From positions 1-64,000 of the forward strand of contig NZ_JACHGV010000012.1 of the NCBI RefSeq assembly GCF_014202475.1: 64,000 nt of DNA, written 5' to 3'. This stretch comes from Streptomyces paradoxus. GTDB taxonomy: Bacteria; Actinomycetota; Actinomycetes; Streptomycetales; Streptomycetaceae. Of this stretch, positions 21,287 to 30,885 are shown piece after piece. Position numbers and translations under genes: made by a program. The notes under the pieces are model-generated. The model made no database searches. It was not told where the DNA came from and worked only from the letters and a program-made list of their open reading frames with translations. Numbering within the stretch: position 1 is the stretch's first letter; every line of letters begins with the position of its first letter.

Positions 21287-24200
21287 TCAGGCGCGCAGGC
21301 GGAGTCCTCGGGGTGTCGCGATGAAGCCCGCTCCTTCCAGCAGGGTGCCGATGGGGGAGGTCAGGGCCTGGGCGCCGTTGACGCGCTCCACCGTGACCGT
21401 GCCGAGCGAACCCGCACGGGCTGCTGCGGCGAGGGCCTCCGCGGCGCCGCCCAGGCGGGGGTCGTCGGCGGGGGCGCCGTCCGGGTCGGCGGGCCAGGCC
21501 AGCAGCGTCTTGCCGCCGCGCTCCATGTAGAGCGTCAGTTCACCGTCGACGAGCACCACCAGGGAGCCGGCTTTGCGGCCCGGCTTGTGCCCGGCCCCGG
21601 TCGGGGGCTCGGGCCAGGCCAGGGCGGCGCCGTACGCGTTCGCCGGGTCGGCGGCGGCGAGGACGACGGCCCGGGAAGCGCCGTCGGGGCGGGTACGGCG
21701 GCCCGCGAAGCCCTGGTCGTACCCGGCGCGACCGCCGTTCTGCCAGGGCGGGGCGGCCTGCGGGGCGTAGCCGCGTGGCGAGACCCACTCACCCGGGGAC
21801 GGCTTCGGGGGGTCGTACGAGGAGGCCAGATCGGGGAAGCCGTCGGGGCCGGGGGCGTCGCTGTGGCCGAGGGACGGGGCCGAGTCGTCCTGGGCGGCGA
21901 AGTCATGCGCGGGGAAGTCATGGGCGGGGAACGGGTCGGGTTCCAGGCCGGGAAGCGGACCGGGCAGGTCCGCGCCGCGGTCGCGGGCGTTGGACACCGC
22001 GCGCAGGCGGTCCACCGCGCCGTCCATCGCGAACTGCGCGGCGCCGAGGCCCTCCACCACGTAGCCGCGGCGGGCCTGGCCGCTCTCCTCGAAGACGGAC
22101 AGGACGCGGTACGTCGCCGAGAAGCCGCCCTCGACGCCCTCCGCCGACACCGCACCCCTGGTGACCACGCCGTGCCGGTCGAGGAGGGTGCGGGCGAGGG
22201 CGTGGGCCCGCACGGTGGGGTCGGGTTCATGGGCGGGGAGCAGGGACCAGCGGCCCGCGACGGTCGGCGGGCCGGAGCGGGACGCGGTGCGCGCCGCGGC
22301 CGTCAGGGAACCGTAGCGGCCGCGCGGGATCGCGCGCTTGGCGCGGTGGGCCGTGGAACCCGCGGTGCGGCCCGAGCCGAGCAGCGAGCGCATGGGGGTG
22401 AGCGTGTCGTTCGTCAGACGCCCGGACCAGGCCAGGTCCCAGAGGGCGTCGGCCAGCTGGGGGTCGCCGGCCTCCGGGTGCGTGGTGGCGCGGACCTGGT
22501 CGGCGATCTGGCGGAAGAACAGGCCGTAGCCGCCGGAGAGGGTGTCCAGGACGGACTGGTGCAGGGCGGTCAGCTCCAAGGGGTGCGGGGGCGGCAGGAG
22601 CAGGGGGGCCGCGTCCGCGAGGTAGAGGGAGACCCAGCCGTCCTTGCCGGGGAGGGAGCCCGCGCCGGCCCACACCACCTCGCCGGCGGCGGTCAGCTCG
22701 TCCAGCATGGCCGGGGTGTAGTTCACGACCCGGGAGGGGAGCACCAGTTTCTCCAGGGCGGAGGCCGGTACGGACGCGCCCTGGAGCTGCTCGATCGCCC
22801 GGACCAGCCCGTCGATGCCGCGCAGGGAGTGGCCCTTGCCGATGTGCTGCCACTGGGGGAGGAACTGAGCGAGCGCCGCCGGCGGCACCGGCTCCAGCTC
22901 GTGCCGCAGGGCGGCCAGGGAACGGCGGCGCAGCCGGCGCAGCACGGCGGCGTCGCACCACTCCTGGCCGATCCCGGCAGGGTGGAACTCGCCCTGGACG
23001 ACCCGGCCCGCCGCCGCGAGCCGCTGGAGAGCGCCCTCGGTGACGGCGACGCCCAGGCCGAAGCGGGCCGCTGCCGTGGCCGAGGTGAACGGGCCGTGGG
23101 TGCGGGCGTAGCGCGCGAGGAGGTCGCCCAGCGGGTCCTTGACGGGCTCCGTGAAGGCTTCCGGGACACCGACGGGCAGGGCCGTGCCCAGTGCGTCACG
23201 CAGCCGGCCCGCGTCCTCGATCGCCGCCCAGTGGTCCTGGCCCGCGATGCGGACCCGGATGGCGCGGCGAGCACCGGCGAGTTCCCGCGCCCACTGCGGT
23301 TCGGCGCCCCGCTCGGACAGTTCCGCGTCGGTGAGCGGGCCGAGGAGGCGCAGGAGGTCCGCGACGCCCTCGGCGTCCTTGACGCGGCGGTCCTCGGTGC
23401 GCCACTGGAGCTCCCGCTCCAGCTCGGTGAGCACCTCGGCGTCGAGCAGCTCGCGCAGCTCGGCCTGACCCAGCAGCTCGGCCAGCAGCCGGGAGTCCAG
23501 CGACAGGGCGGCGGCGCGGCGCTCGGCCAGCGGGGAGTCGCCCTCGTACAGGAACTGGGCGACGTAGCCGAAGAGCAGGGAGCGCGCGAAGGGGGACGGT
23601 TCGGCAGTGGTGACCTCGACCAGGCGCACCTTGCGGGACTCCAGGTCGCCCATCAGCTCCACGAGCCCGGGCACGTCGAAGACGTCCTGGAGGCACTCGC
23701 GGACCGCCTCCAGCACGATCGGGAACGAGCCGAACTCGCTCGCGACCTGCAGCAGCTGCGAGGCGCGCTGCCGCTGCTGCCACAGCGGGGTGCGCTTGCC
23801 CGGGGTGCGCCGCGGCAGCAGCAGCGCCCGGGCGGCGCACTCACGGAAGCGGGAGGCGAACAGCGCGGAACTGCCCACCTGATCGGTGACGACCTGGTCG
23901 ACCTCGCCCTTGTCGAAGACGACGTCCGCCGCGCCCACGGGGGCCTGCTCGGCGTCGTACTCCCGGCCCATCTTCACCGGCTCCTGGTCCAGCAGGTCCA
24001 AGCCCATGAGGTCGGCGTCCGGCAGGCGCAGCACGATGCCGTCGTCGGCGTGCATGACCTGCGCGTCCATGCCGTACCGCTCGGACAGCTTCGCGCCGAG
24101 CGCGAGCGCCCACGGGGCGTGCACCTGGGCGCCGAAGGGGGAGTGCACGACGACGCGCCAGTCGCCGAGCTCGTCACGGAAGCGCTCCACGACGATCGTC

Positions 24201-26218
24201 CGGTCGTCCGGGACGTGGCCGCAGGCCTCGCGCTGCTCCTTCAGGTACGACAGCACGTTGTCCGCCGCCCACGCGTCCAGGCCGGCGGCGAGCAGACGGA
24301 GCCGGGCGTCGTCCTCGGGCAGTGACCCGACCTCGCGCAGGAACGCTCCCACCGCCCGGCCCAGTTCCAGCGGGCGGCCCAGCTGGTCGCCCTTCCAGAA
24401 GGGCAGCCGGCCCGGCACGCCAGGGGCCGGGGAGACCAGCACGCGGTCGCGGGTGATGTCCTCGATGCGCCAGGAACTGGTCCCGAGCGTGAACACGTCG
24501 CCCACGCGGGACTCGTAGACCATCTCCTCGTCGAGCTCGCCGACCCGGCCGCCGCCCTTCTTGGGATCGGCGCCCGCGAGGAAGACGCCGAAGAGTCCGC
24601 GGTCGGGGATCGTGCCACCGGAGGTGACGGCCAGGCGCTGGGCGCCGGGGCGGCCGGTGATCTCGCCGGTGACCCGGTCCCACACCACGCGTGGGCGCAG
24701 CTCCGCGAACGCGTCGGACGGGTAGCGGCCGGCCAGCATGTCGAGGACCGCCGTGAAGGCCGACTCGGGAAGCGAGGCGAACGGGGCGGCCCGGCGGACG
24801 GCGGCGAGGAGGTCGTCGAACTGCCAGGTGTCCAGGGCCGTCATCGCGACCACTTGTTGCGCCAGGACGTCCAGGGGGTTGGCCGGAACCTTGAGGGACT
24901 CGATGGAGCCGGTGCGCATGCGCTCGGTGACCACCGCCGCCTGCACCAGGTCGCCGCGGTACTTCGGGAAGACCACCCCTGTGGAGACCGCGCCCACCTG
25001 GTGCCCCGCCCGGCCGACGCGCTGCAGTCCGGAGGCGACGGAGGGCGGCGACTCCACCTGCACGACCAGGTCCACCGCGCCCATGTCGATGCCCAGCTCG
25101 AGACTGGACGTGGCCACGACCGCGGGCAGGCGGCCCGCCTTGAGGTCCTCCTCGACCAGGGCGCGCTGCTCCTTGGACACCGAGCCGTGGTGGGCACGGG
25201 CGATGACCTGGGGAGCGCCCTGGGCCGCTCCCGAGCCGCCCATGAGCTCGGCGGGGGAGTGGTGCTCGCCGAGCGTCTCGCCCGTGGCCCGTTCGTACGC
25301 GATCTCGTTCAGCCGGTTGCAGAGGCGCTCCGCGAGGCGGCGGGAGTTCGCGAAGACGATCGTCGAGCGGTGGGACTGGACCAGGTCGGCGATCCGCTCC
25401 TCCACATGCGGCCAGATGGACGGCCGCTCGGCGCCTTCCTGGCCGTCCGCCACCGGGGAGCCGCCCAGCTCGCCCAGATCCTCGACCGGGACGACCACGG
25501 ACAGGTCGAACTCCTTGCCCGACTCCGGCTGGACGATCTCCACCTTGCGGCGGGGCGAGAGGAAACGGGCCACCTCGTCCACCGGGCGGACCGTCGCGGA
25601 CAGGCCGATGCGGCGGGCGGGCCTCGGGAGGAGGTCGTCCAGCCGCTCCAGGGAGAGAGCGAGATGGGCGCCGCGCTTGGTGCCGGCGACCGCGTGCACC
25701 TCGTCGAGGATCACCGTTTCCACGCCCGCCAGCGCGTCGCGCGTGGCCGACGTCAGCATCAGGAACAGTGATTCCGGGGTCGTGATCAGGATGTCCGGAG
25801 GACGGGTCGACAGGGCGCGGCGCTCGGCGGCGGGGGTGTCGCCCGAGCGGATGCCCACCCTGACCTCGGGCTCGGGCAGGCCGAGGCGCACGGACTCCTG
25901 GCGGATGCCGGTCAGCGGACTGCGCAGGTTGCGCTCGACGTCCACCGCCAGGGCCTTCAGAGGCGAGACGTACAGGACGCGGCAGCGCTTCCTCGGGTCG
26001 GCCGGGGGAGGCGCCGACGCCAGCTGGTCCAGAGCGGCCAGGAAGGCCGCCAGGGTCTTGCCGGAGCCGGTGGGGGCGACGACCAGCACGTCCGAACCCT
26101 CGTGGATGGCCTGCCACGCACCGGCCTGGGCCGAGGTGGGCGCGGAGAAGGCACCCGTGAACCAGGCGCGGGTCGCGGGTGAGAAGCCGTCCAGGGCTCG
26201 GTGCGCATTGCTGGGCAT
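21287..26218 (-). CDS. lhr: Long Lhr-type ATP-dependent DNA helicase
   Basis: A 1643-residue superfamily 2 helicase. Motif I is APTGSGKT (Lys54), motif II DEVH (ILDEVHAV), motif III SATV, and motif VI is in LQRVGRAGHQ. The winged-helix and Lhr-specific domain follows the RecA folds, and the C-terminal 700 residues make this the long actinobacterial Lhr form, as in mycobacteria. Lhr is a 3'-to-5' translocase with a preference for RNA:DNA hybrids, and the mycobacterial gene is DNA-damage inducible. A roughly 250-residue Pro/Gly/Asp-rich stretch near residues 1400-1560 looks like a linker. The ATG chosen starts MPSNAHRALDGFSP; the frame stays open upstream but is Arg/Pro-rich and non-protein-like. 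The AraC-type gene is divergent. Confidence 0.92.
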   Translation of the reverse strand: MPSNAHRALDGFSPATRAWFTGAFSAPTSAQAGAWQAIHEGSDVLVVAPTGSGKTLAAFLAALDQLASAPPPADPRKRCRVLYVSPLKALAVDVERNLRSPLTGIRQESVRLGLPEPEVRVGIRSGDTPAAERRALSTRPPDILITTPESLFLMLTSATRDALAGVETVILDEVHAVAGTKRGAHLALSLERLDDLLPRPARRIGLSATVRPVDEVARFLSPRRKVEIVQPESGKEFDLSVVVPVEDLGELGGSPVADGQEGAERPSIWPHVEERIADLVQSHRSTIVFANSRRLAERLCNRLNEIAYERATGETLGEHHSPAELMGGSGAAQGAPQVIARAHHGSVSKEQRALVEEDLKAGRLPAVVATSSLELGIDMGAVDLVVQVESPPSVASGLQRVGRAGHQVGAVSTGVVFPKYRGDLVQAAVVTERMRTGSIESLKVPANPLDVLAQQVVAMTALDTWQFDDLLAAVRRAAPFASLPESAFTAVLDMLAGRYPSDAFAELRPRVVWDRVTGEITGRPGAQRLAVTSGGTIPDRGLFGVFLAGADPKKGGGRVGELDEEMVYESRVGDVFTLGTSSWRIEDITRDRVLVSPAPGVPGRLPFWKGDQLGRPLELGRAVGAFLREVGSLPEDDARLRLLAAGLDAWAADNVLSYLKEQREACGHVPDDRTIVVERFRDELGDWRVVVHSPFGAQVHAPWALALGAKLSERYGMDAQVMHADDGIVLRLPDADLMGLDLLDQEPVKMGREYDAEQAPVGAADVVFDKGEVDQVVTDQVGSSALFASRFRECAARALLLPRRTPGKRTPLWQQRQRASQLLQVASEFGSFPIVLEAVRECLQDVFDVPGLVELMGDLESRKVRLVEVTTAEPSPFARSLLFGYVAQFLYEGDSPLAERRAAALSLDSRLLAELLGQAELRELLDAEVLTELERELQWRTEDRRVKDAEGVADLLRLLGPLTDAELSERGAEPQWARELAGARRAIRVRIAGQDHWAAIEDAGRLRDALGTALPVGVPEAFTEPVKDPLGDLLARYARTHGPFTSATAAARFGLGVAVTEGALQRLAAAGRVVQGEFHPAGIGQEWCDAAVLRRLRRRSLAALRHELEPVPPAALAQFLPQWQHIGKGHSLRGIDGLVRAIEQLQGASVPASALEKLVLPSRVVNYTPAMLDELTAAGEVVWAGAGSLPGKDGWVSLYLADAAPLLLPPPHPLELTALHQSVLDTLSGGYGLFFRQIADQVRATTHPEAGDPQLADALWDLAWSGRLTNDTLTPMRSLLGSGRTAGSTAHRAKRAIPRGRYGSLTAAARTASRSGPPTVAGRWSLLPAHEPDPTVRAHALARTLLDRHGVVTRGAVSAEGVEGGFSATYRVLSVFEESGQARRGYVVEGLGAAQFAMDGAVDRLRAVSNARDRGADLPGPLPGLEPDPFPAHDFPAHDFAAQDDSAPSLGHSDAPGPDGFPDLASSYDPPKPSPGEWVSPRGYAPQAAPPWQNGGRAGYDQGFAGRRTRPDGASRAVVLAAADPANAYGAALAWPEPPTGAGHKPGRKAGSLVVLVDGELTLYMERGGKTLLAWPADPDGAPADDPRLGGAAEALAAAARAGSLGTVTVERVNGAQALTSPIGTLLEGAGFIATPRGLRLRA

Positions 26219-26334
26219 GCGTCCATCGTGCACCTCGGCACTGACAACGGGGCCCGCGCCGCCTCGCGGCCCGCCGTTCCGCCGCCGGGTACGGGAGGTG
26301 CGGCACCCCGGCCCCCGCCGCGGACAATGGTCAT

Positions 26335-27165
26335 ATGAACGAGCGCGCACGCCACTGGCAGTACGACGAGCTGCCCGGGGTCGACCTGCTGCGGGCCCGG
26401 TACGTGCACAAGACGTTCGTGCGCCACACGCACGAGAACTTCGTGATCGCCGCCATCGCCGACGGGGTCGAGGTGTTCCACCACGGCGGGGGTGATCAGT
26501 ACGCGGGGGCCGGGGCCCTGGCACTGGTGAATCCCGATACGCCGCACACCGGGCGGGCCGGGGTGCCCGAAGGGTGGCGGTACGGGGCCGTGTACCCGCC
26601 GCCCGGCGTGGTGGCGGAGATCGCGGCCGAGACGACGGCCCTGCGGGGGACGCCCGGGTTCGTCAGCCCGGTCGTGGACGATCCCTACGCCGCGGGCCTG
26701 GTGCACCAGGTGCTGCGGGCAGCCGACGAGGGCAACGCGCTCGCCGCGGACACGCTGCTGCGGGTCGCCGTGACAAGGTTGCTGCGGTTGAACGGCGGGC
26801 CCCTGCCACAGCGGGAGGTGCGCACGGCGGGGGCCCGGATCGCGGCACGCGCGCGTGGCGTGCTGGAGGAGCGGATGGCGCAGCCGCCGAGCCTGGAGCG
26901 GCTGGCAGCCGGCCTCGGGACCAGCCCGTTCGCCCTGCTGAGGGCCTTCCGCGACGTCTACGGCATGCCCCCGCACGCGTGGCTCACGGACGCGCGGGTA
27001 CGGCGGGCGCGGCAGCTGCTGGACGCGGGGACGGCGCCCTCCGAGGCCGCCGTGGCCGTCGGGTTCACCGATCAGCCGCACCTCAACCGGCACTTCAGCC
27101 GGATGGTCGGCGTACCTCCGGGCGCGTACCAGAGGGAGCGCAAGAACGTACAAGACCTGCCGTAG
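26335..27165 (+). CDS. AraC-family transcriptional regulator
   Basis: A 276-residue regulator. The N-terminal cupin sensor (HTHENFVIAAIADGVEVFHHGG...ALALVNPDTPHTG) is followed by a C-terminal double helix-turn-helix (PSLERLAAGLGTSPFALLRAFRDVYGMPPHAWL and AAVAVGFTDQPHLNRHFSRMVGVPPGAYQ). It is the first gene of a block with azlC and azlD, 22 bases before azlC, so it probably controls export of amino acids by AzlCD or itself. This regulator-azlCD layout recurs in many bacteria. The effector is unknown. Confidence 0.9.
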   Translation: MNERARHWQYDELPGVDLLRARYVHKTFVRHTHENFVIAAIADGVEVFHHGGGDQYAGAGALALVNPDTPHTGRAGVPEGWRYGAVYPPPGVVAEIAAETTALRGTPGFVSPVVDDPYAAGLVHQVLRAADEGNALAADTLLRVAVTRLLRLNGGPLPQREVRTAGARIAARARGVLEERMAQPPSLERLAAGLGTSPFALLRAFRDVYGMPPHAWLTDARVRRARQLLDAGTAPSEAAVAVGFTDQPHLNRHFSRMVGVPPGAYQRERKNVQDLP

Positions 27166-27187
27166 CCGCCGCCCCTAGCGTGCGGGT

Positions 27188-27916
27188 GTGGCAGATCGGA
27201 CAGCTCTCGAAGACGAAGACGTGGACATCGGTGAGAAGGCGGACCGGGCCGTCGTACGCGACGGCCTGGGGGTCGGGGTGGCCGTAGGGCTGTCCGGATT
27301 CGCCTTCGGAGTGACCTCGGCCGGCAGCGGACTCACGCTGCTGCAGACGTGCGCGCTCAGCCTGCTGGTGTTCACCGGCGCCTCCCAGTTCGCCCTGGTG
27401 GGGGCTCTCGCGGCCGGAGGCGGCCCGTTCACCGCCGCCGCCGGGGCCCTCTTCCTGGGCGTGCGGAACGCCTTTTACGGCTTGCGCCTGTCGCAGCTGC
27501 TGGCCCTCCCGCGCGCGGTGCGGCCGTTCGCCGCCCAGTGGGTGATCGACGAGACGGCCGCCGTCGCACTCGCCCAGCCCACACGACGCGCCGCGCGGCT
27601 CGGGTTCGTCGTGACCGGACTGACCCTGTACCTCCTGTGGAACCTCACCACACTGCTCGGTGCCCTGGGCGCCGAGGCCATCGGGGACACCGACGCGTGG
27701 GGTCTGGACGCCGCCGGGCCCGCGGTGTTCCTGGCGCTGCTCGCGCCGATGCTGAAGACCGGTACCGAGCGGGCCGTCGCCGGGCTCGCCGTGCTGCTGG
27801 GGCTCGGGCTGCTGCCCGTCCTGCCCGCCGGGGTACCGGTGCTGCTGGCCGCGCTTGCGGCGCCGGCCGTGCTGTGGGCGGACGGCCGGCGCCGGGGACG
27901 GGGGGACGCGCGGTGA
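27188..27916 (+). CDS. azlC: AzlC family branched-chain amino acid exporter, large subunit
   Basis: A 242-residue membrane protein with about seven hydrophobic segments and the AzlC signature region GLSGFAFGVTSAGSGLTLLQTCALSLLVFTGASQFALVG, followed by FLGVRNAFYGLRLS. AzlC with the small partner AzlD exports branched-chain amino acids or analogues in Bacillus, and the related BrnFE acts so in Corynebacterium. Its stop overlaps the azlD start (GTGA). The first 30 residues are charged and lie before the first membrane segment. Confidence 0.9.
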   Translation: MADRTALEDEDVDIGEKADRAVVRDGLGVGVAVGLSGFAFGVTSAGSGLTLLQTCALSLLVFTGASQFALVGALAAGGGPFTAAAGALFLGVRNAFYGLRLSQLLALPRAVRPFAAQWVIDETAAVALAQPTRRAARLGFVVTGLTLYLLWNLTTLLGALGAEAIGDTDAWGLDAAGPAVFLALLAPMLKTGTERAVAGLAVLLGLGLLPVLPAGVPVLLAALAAPAVLWADGRRRGRGDAR

Positions 27917-28224
27917 ACGTCTGGATCGCGATCGGTGTGACCGTCCTCGGGTGCTATGCGGTCAAGCTCGCCGGGCTCCTGGTCCCGGCGGGAGCCCTGG
28001 AGCGGCCCCTCGTCAAACGCCTCGCCGCGCTGCTGCCCGTCGCGCTGCTCGCGGCCCTCACCGCCCAGCAGACCTTCGCCGACGGGCAGACGCTGGTGCT
28101 GGACGCGCGGGCCGCCGGACTCGGCGCCGCGGCCGTCGCACTGATGCTGCGCGCCCCGTTCCTGCTGGTCGTCGCCGCGGCTGTGCTGATGACCGCCGGG
28201 GCGCGGGCCATGGGGGCCGGGTGA
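27913..28224 (+). CDS. azlD: AzlD family transporter subunit
   Basis: A 103-residue membrane protein with three or four hydrophobic segments (MNVWIAIGVTVLGCYAVKLAGLLVP, LLPVALLAALTAQQTF, PFLLVVAAAVLMTAGARAM). It is the small partner of AzlC, and the four-base overlap of the genes indicates coupled translation at a fixed ratio. The GTG start was chosen for this overlap. Confidence 0.9.
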   Translation: MNVWIAIGVTVLGCYAVKLAGLLVPAGALERPLVKRLAALLPVALLAALTAQQTFADGQTLVLDARAAGLGAAAVALMLRAPFLLVVAAAVLMTAGARAMGAG

Positions 28225-29169
28225 TCAGTGGATGGCGCGGCCGTAGGCGCTGAGCACGCGCAGGGCCTCGATCGTCACCAGCGGGCGTGCCTCCAGGGCG
28301 GGGGCCGGGGCCCAGTGACGCCACCGGACGGGCCAGCCGCCGTCCTCCTGCTGCTGGGCCGCGAGATGGTCCAGGGACCGGGCCATCTCGTCGTCCGTGA
28401 ACCACGCGCGCGCGAGGGAGCGCGGGGTCCTCGCGTAGTCGTACGGGAAGTGGTGCTCCCCCGGGGCGTAGCCGGGGGACACCGGATACGCGTCGAGGTC
28501 GCCGGGATCCAGGGCCGCGAGGCGGTGTGCGCGGACCAGGCGGCCGAGACGGGCGGCGGCCGCCTCCGCGCGCGGGCGGTCGGGGGCCGAGTCCAGGAAG
28601 GCCACGGCGGCCTCGATCTCGTACGGGTGCGACTTCTCCAGGGACTCGACCGCCTGCCAGCAGAAGTCCGTGGCCCGGAAGAGCCAGGCGTGCCACACCT
28701 CGTTGCGGTGCAGCAGTCCCACCACCGGCCCGGTGGCCAGGAGATCGCTGGGCGGTTCGTCCGCCACCGTCACGAAGGGAGCCGTGGGGTAGTCCCGCTG
28801 GCTGGGGTGGACCGCCGGGAGTGCGCCGTCCGGCGTGGACACGGACGTCAGGTAGCGGCACATGCGCTCCACGCGCTGGCCGGCGCAGCGTCCGACCGCG
28901 TCCAGCACGCGCAGGGCGTGCGCGGTGTGCAACGGCTGGCTGACCGGGCCGCGCAGATCGGGCTCCAGCGCGTGCCCGTACCCGCCGTCCTCGTTGCGGT
29001 AGGCGTCCAGGGCGGTCTCCACCGGGTCGGCGGCGGCGCCCCGGAAGTGGTGGGCGAAGCGGCGCTGCTCGAGCACGCGCGCGGTGAGCCAGACGAAACG
29101 CTCCGCGCGCGTGACAAGGCTGTGCGGCGGGGGCGTCGGGGGGACTTCGGTAGCTCCTGTTTCGGCCAT
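28225..29169 (-). CDS. Conserved protein with prenyltransferase/squalene-cyclase-like helical repeats, function unknown
   Basis: A 314-residue soluble protein. Repeated segments such as DGGYGHALEPDLRGPVSQPLHTAHALRVLDAVG and EDGGWPVRWRHWAPAPALEARPLVTIEALRVL resemble the QxxDGGW-type alpha-alpha barrel repeats of squalene cyclases and prenyltransferase beta subunits. The catalytic DxDD of cyclases is not seen, so it is probably a fold relative with another role. Its stop follows the azlD stop directly in convergent orientation with no gap. Confidence 0.6.
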   Translation of the reverse strand: MAETGATEVPPTPPPHSLVTRAERFVWLTARVLEQRRFAHHFRGAAADPVETALDAYRNEDGGYGHALEPDLRGPVSQPLHTAHALRVLDAVGRCAGQRVERMCRYLTSVSTPDGALPAVHPSQRDYPTAPFVTVADEPPSDLLATGPVVGLLHRNEVWHAWLFRATDFCWQAVESLEKSHPYEIEAAVAFLDSAPDRPRAEAAAARLGRLVRAHRLAALDPGDLDAYPVSPGYAPGEHHFPYDYARTPRSLARAWFTDDEMARSLDHLAAQQQEDGGWPVRWRHWAPAPALEARPLVTIEALRVLSAYGRAIH

Positions 29170-29249
29170 GGGTCAGACCGTAGGGCGCGAAGGGGCGCCG
29201 GCAAGCGGTCACGGCTCAGGCCCACCCTCAGGGGCGGGATACTGGAGGC

Positions 29250-29444
29250 ATGCGGTTGACGGTCTTCTGGCAGCGAATGGCGGAGCACTTCGGTCCTGGT
29301 TACGCCGAAACCTTCGCGCGCGATCACGTGATGTCCGAGCTGGGCGGGCGCACGGTGCACGAGGCACTGGAGGCCGGCTGGGGCGCCAAGGAGGTCTGGC
29401 AGGTGGTCTGCTCGGTGATGGACGTGCCCCGGGAGAGGCGCTGA
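29250..29444 (+). CDS. DUF3046 family small protein
   Basis: A 64-residue protein, MRLTVFWQRMAEHFG..., with the typical WGAKEVWQVVCSVMDVPRERR ending. DUF3046 proteins are nearly confined to actinobacteria and lie a little upstream of recA-recX, as here. The function is unknown. The ribosome site GGAGG is very close to the ATG. The gene is divergent from the helical-repeat protein gene. Confidence 0.88.
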   Translation: MRLTVFWQRMAEHFGPGYAETFARDHVMSELGGRTVHEALEAGWGAKEVWQVVCSVMDVPRERR

Positions 29445-29580
29445 CCGCTGCCGTTGAGCGCCGGAGACCACCGGCCGGCAGGGTCGGCCCGACGGTCGGG
29501 ACCAGCAGCTGTGCCGGCCGGTCTCGGACATCGCGGACCGGTGGTGAAGATCGCAGGGCGGGCAGACGACTGTCGGTGGC

Positions 29581-30864
29581 GTGGGCGAGACTTGGACCGT
29601 GGCACCCACTGACGAGACCGGGCAGGCAGCCCAGCAGCCCTCAGCTTCCGGCACGACGCCGCCCGTCCGGCCCCCCGTCGGCGGGGCCGGGGCGAACGGC
29701 CGCATGCCGCGCTGGCTGCCCCGCGCCATGGTGCTCGCGCTCGCCCTCGTCGCCGTGTTCCAGCTGGGCAGCTGGGCCTTCCACCAGCTCACCGGCCTGC
29801 TGATCAACATCCTCATCGCGTTCTTCCTGGCCCTCGCCATCGAGCCCGCGGTGAGCTGGATGGCCTCGCGCGGCATGCGCAGAGGGCTCGCCGCGTTCGT
29901 CGTCTTCATCGGCGTGATGGTCGTGTCGGCCGGGTTCGTCACCCTGCTCGGTTCCGTCCTCGCGGACCAGATCATCAAGCTGATCGAGGGCTTCCCCGAG
30001 TACCTCGACTCCGTCATCCACTGGATCAACACGCACTTCAAGACCGATCTGAAGCGCGTCGACATCCAGGAGGGCCTGCTCCGCTCCGACTGGCTGCGCA
30101 ACTATGTCCAGAACAGCGCCACAGGCGTCCTGGACGTGTCCGCCCAGGTCATCGGGGGCCTCTTCCAACTGCTCACGATCGCTCTGTTCTCGTTCTACTT
30201 CGCCGCGGACGGCCCGCGGCTGCGCCGCACGATCTGCTCCGTCCTGCCGCCCGCCCGCCAGGCCGAGGTGCTGCGCGCGTGGGAGATCGCCGTGAACAAG
30301 ACCGGCGGCTACATCTACTCCCGCGGCCTGATGGCGCTGATCTCCGGTGTGGCGCACTTCGTCCTGCTGCAGGCCCTGGACGTGCCCTACGCGCCCGTGC
30401 TCGCCGTGTGGGTGGGCCTGGTGTCGCAGTTCATCCCCACCATCGGCACCTACCTCGCGGGCGCCCTGCCCATGCTGATCGCCTTCACGGTGGACCCCTG
30501 GTACGCGCTGTGGGTGCTGATCTTCGTCGTGATCTACCAGCAGTTCGAGAACTACGTGCTGCAGCCCAAGCTGACCTCCAAGACCGTCGACATCCACCCC
30601 GCCGTCGCCTTCGGCTCGGTCATCGCCGGCACCGCCCTCCTCGGCGCCGTCGGCGCGCTGATCGCCATTCCCGCCATCGCCACGCTGCAGGCGTTCCTGG
30701 GGGCGTATGTCAGGCGCTACGACGTCACGGACGACCCCCGGGTGCACGGCCACCACCGACGCGGGCAAGGGGCGGGCCTGCTGACACGCGCCAAGGGGTT
30801 GTGGGCACGGCGGCCGGGGGCGGAGCGGCCCGGCGACGAGGGCTCGGGGGAGAGCTCTCCCTGA
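29581..30864 (+). CDS. AI-2E (PerM) family transporter
   Basis: A 427-residue inner-membrane protein with about eight hydrophobic segments. The family blocks are present: LINILIAFFLALAIEPAVSWMASRG, the amphipathic middle region (LIEGFPEYLDSVIHWINTHF), and LVSQFIPTIGTYLAGALPMLIAF with QQFENYVLQPKL. PerM/AI-2E members export small molecules or ions; the substrate is unknown. The GTG start lacks a strong ribosome site. The location between DUF3046 and recA is conserved in Streptomyces, from memory. The C-terminal 50 residues are a hydrophilic tail. Confidence 0.87.
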   Translation: MGETWTVAPTDETGQAAQQPSASGTTPPVRPPVGGAGANGRMPRWLPRAMVLALALVAVFQLGSWAFHQLTGLLINILIAFFLALAIEPAVSWMASRGMRRGLAAFVVFIGVMVVSAGFVTLLGSVLADQIIKLIEGFPEYLDSVIHWINTHFKTDLKRVDIQEGLLRSDWLRNYVQNSATGVLDVSAQVIGGLFQLLTIALFSFYFAADGPRLRRTICSVLPPARQAEVLRAWEIAVNKTGGYIYSRGLMALISGVAHFVLLQALDVPYAPVLAVWVGLVSQFIPTIGTYLAGALPMLIAFTVDPWYALWVLIFVVIYQQFENYVLQPKLTSKTVDIHPAVAFGSVIAGTALLGAVGALIAIPAIATLQAFLGAYVRRYDVTDDPRVHGHHRRGQGAGLLTRAKGLWARRPGAERPGDEGSGESSP

Positions 30865-30885
30865 GCGGTCCGAGCCGCCCGGCTC

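Noticed and set aside
20735-24325. An 1196-codon plus-strand frame opposite lhr
   Set aside because: It is antisense to clear helicase and Nei motifs; the product is Gly/Arg/Val-rich without domains.
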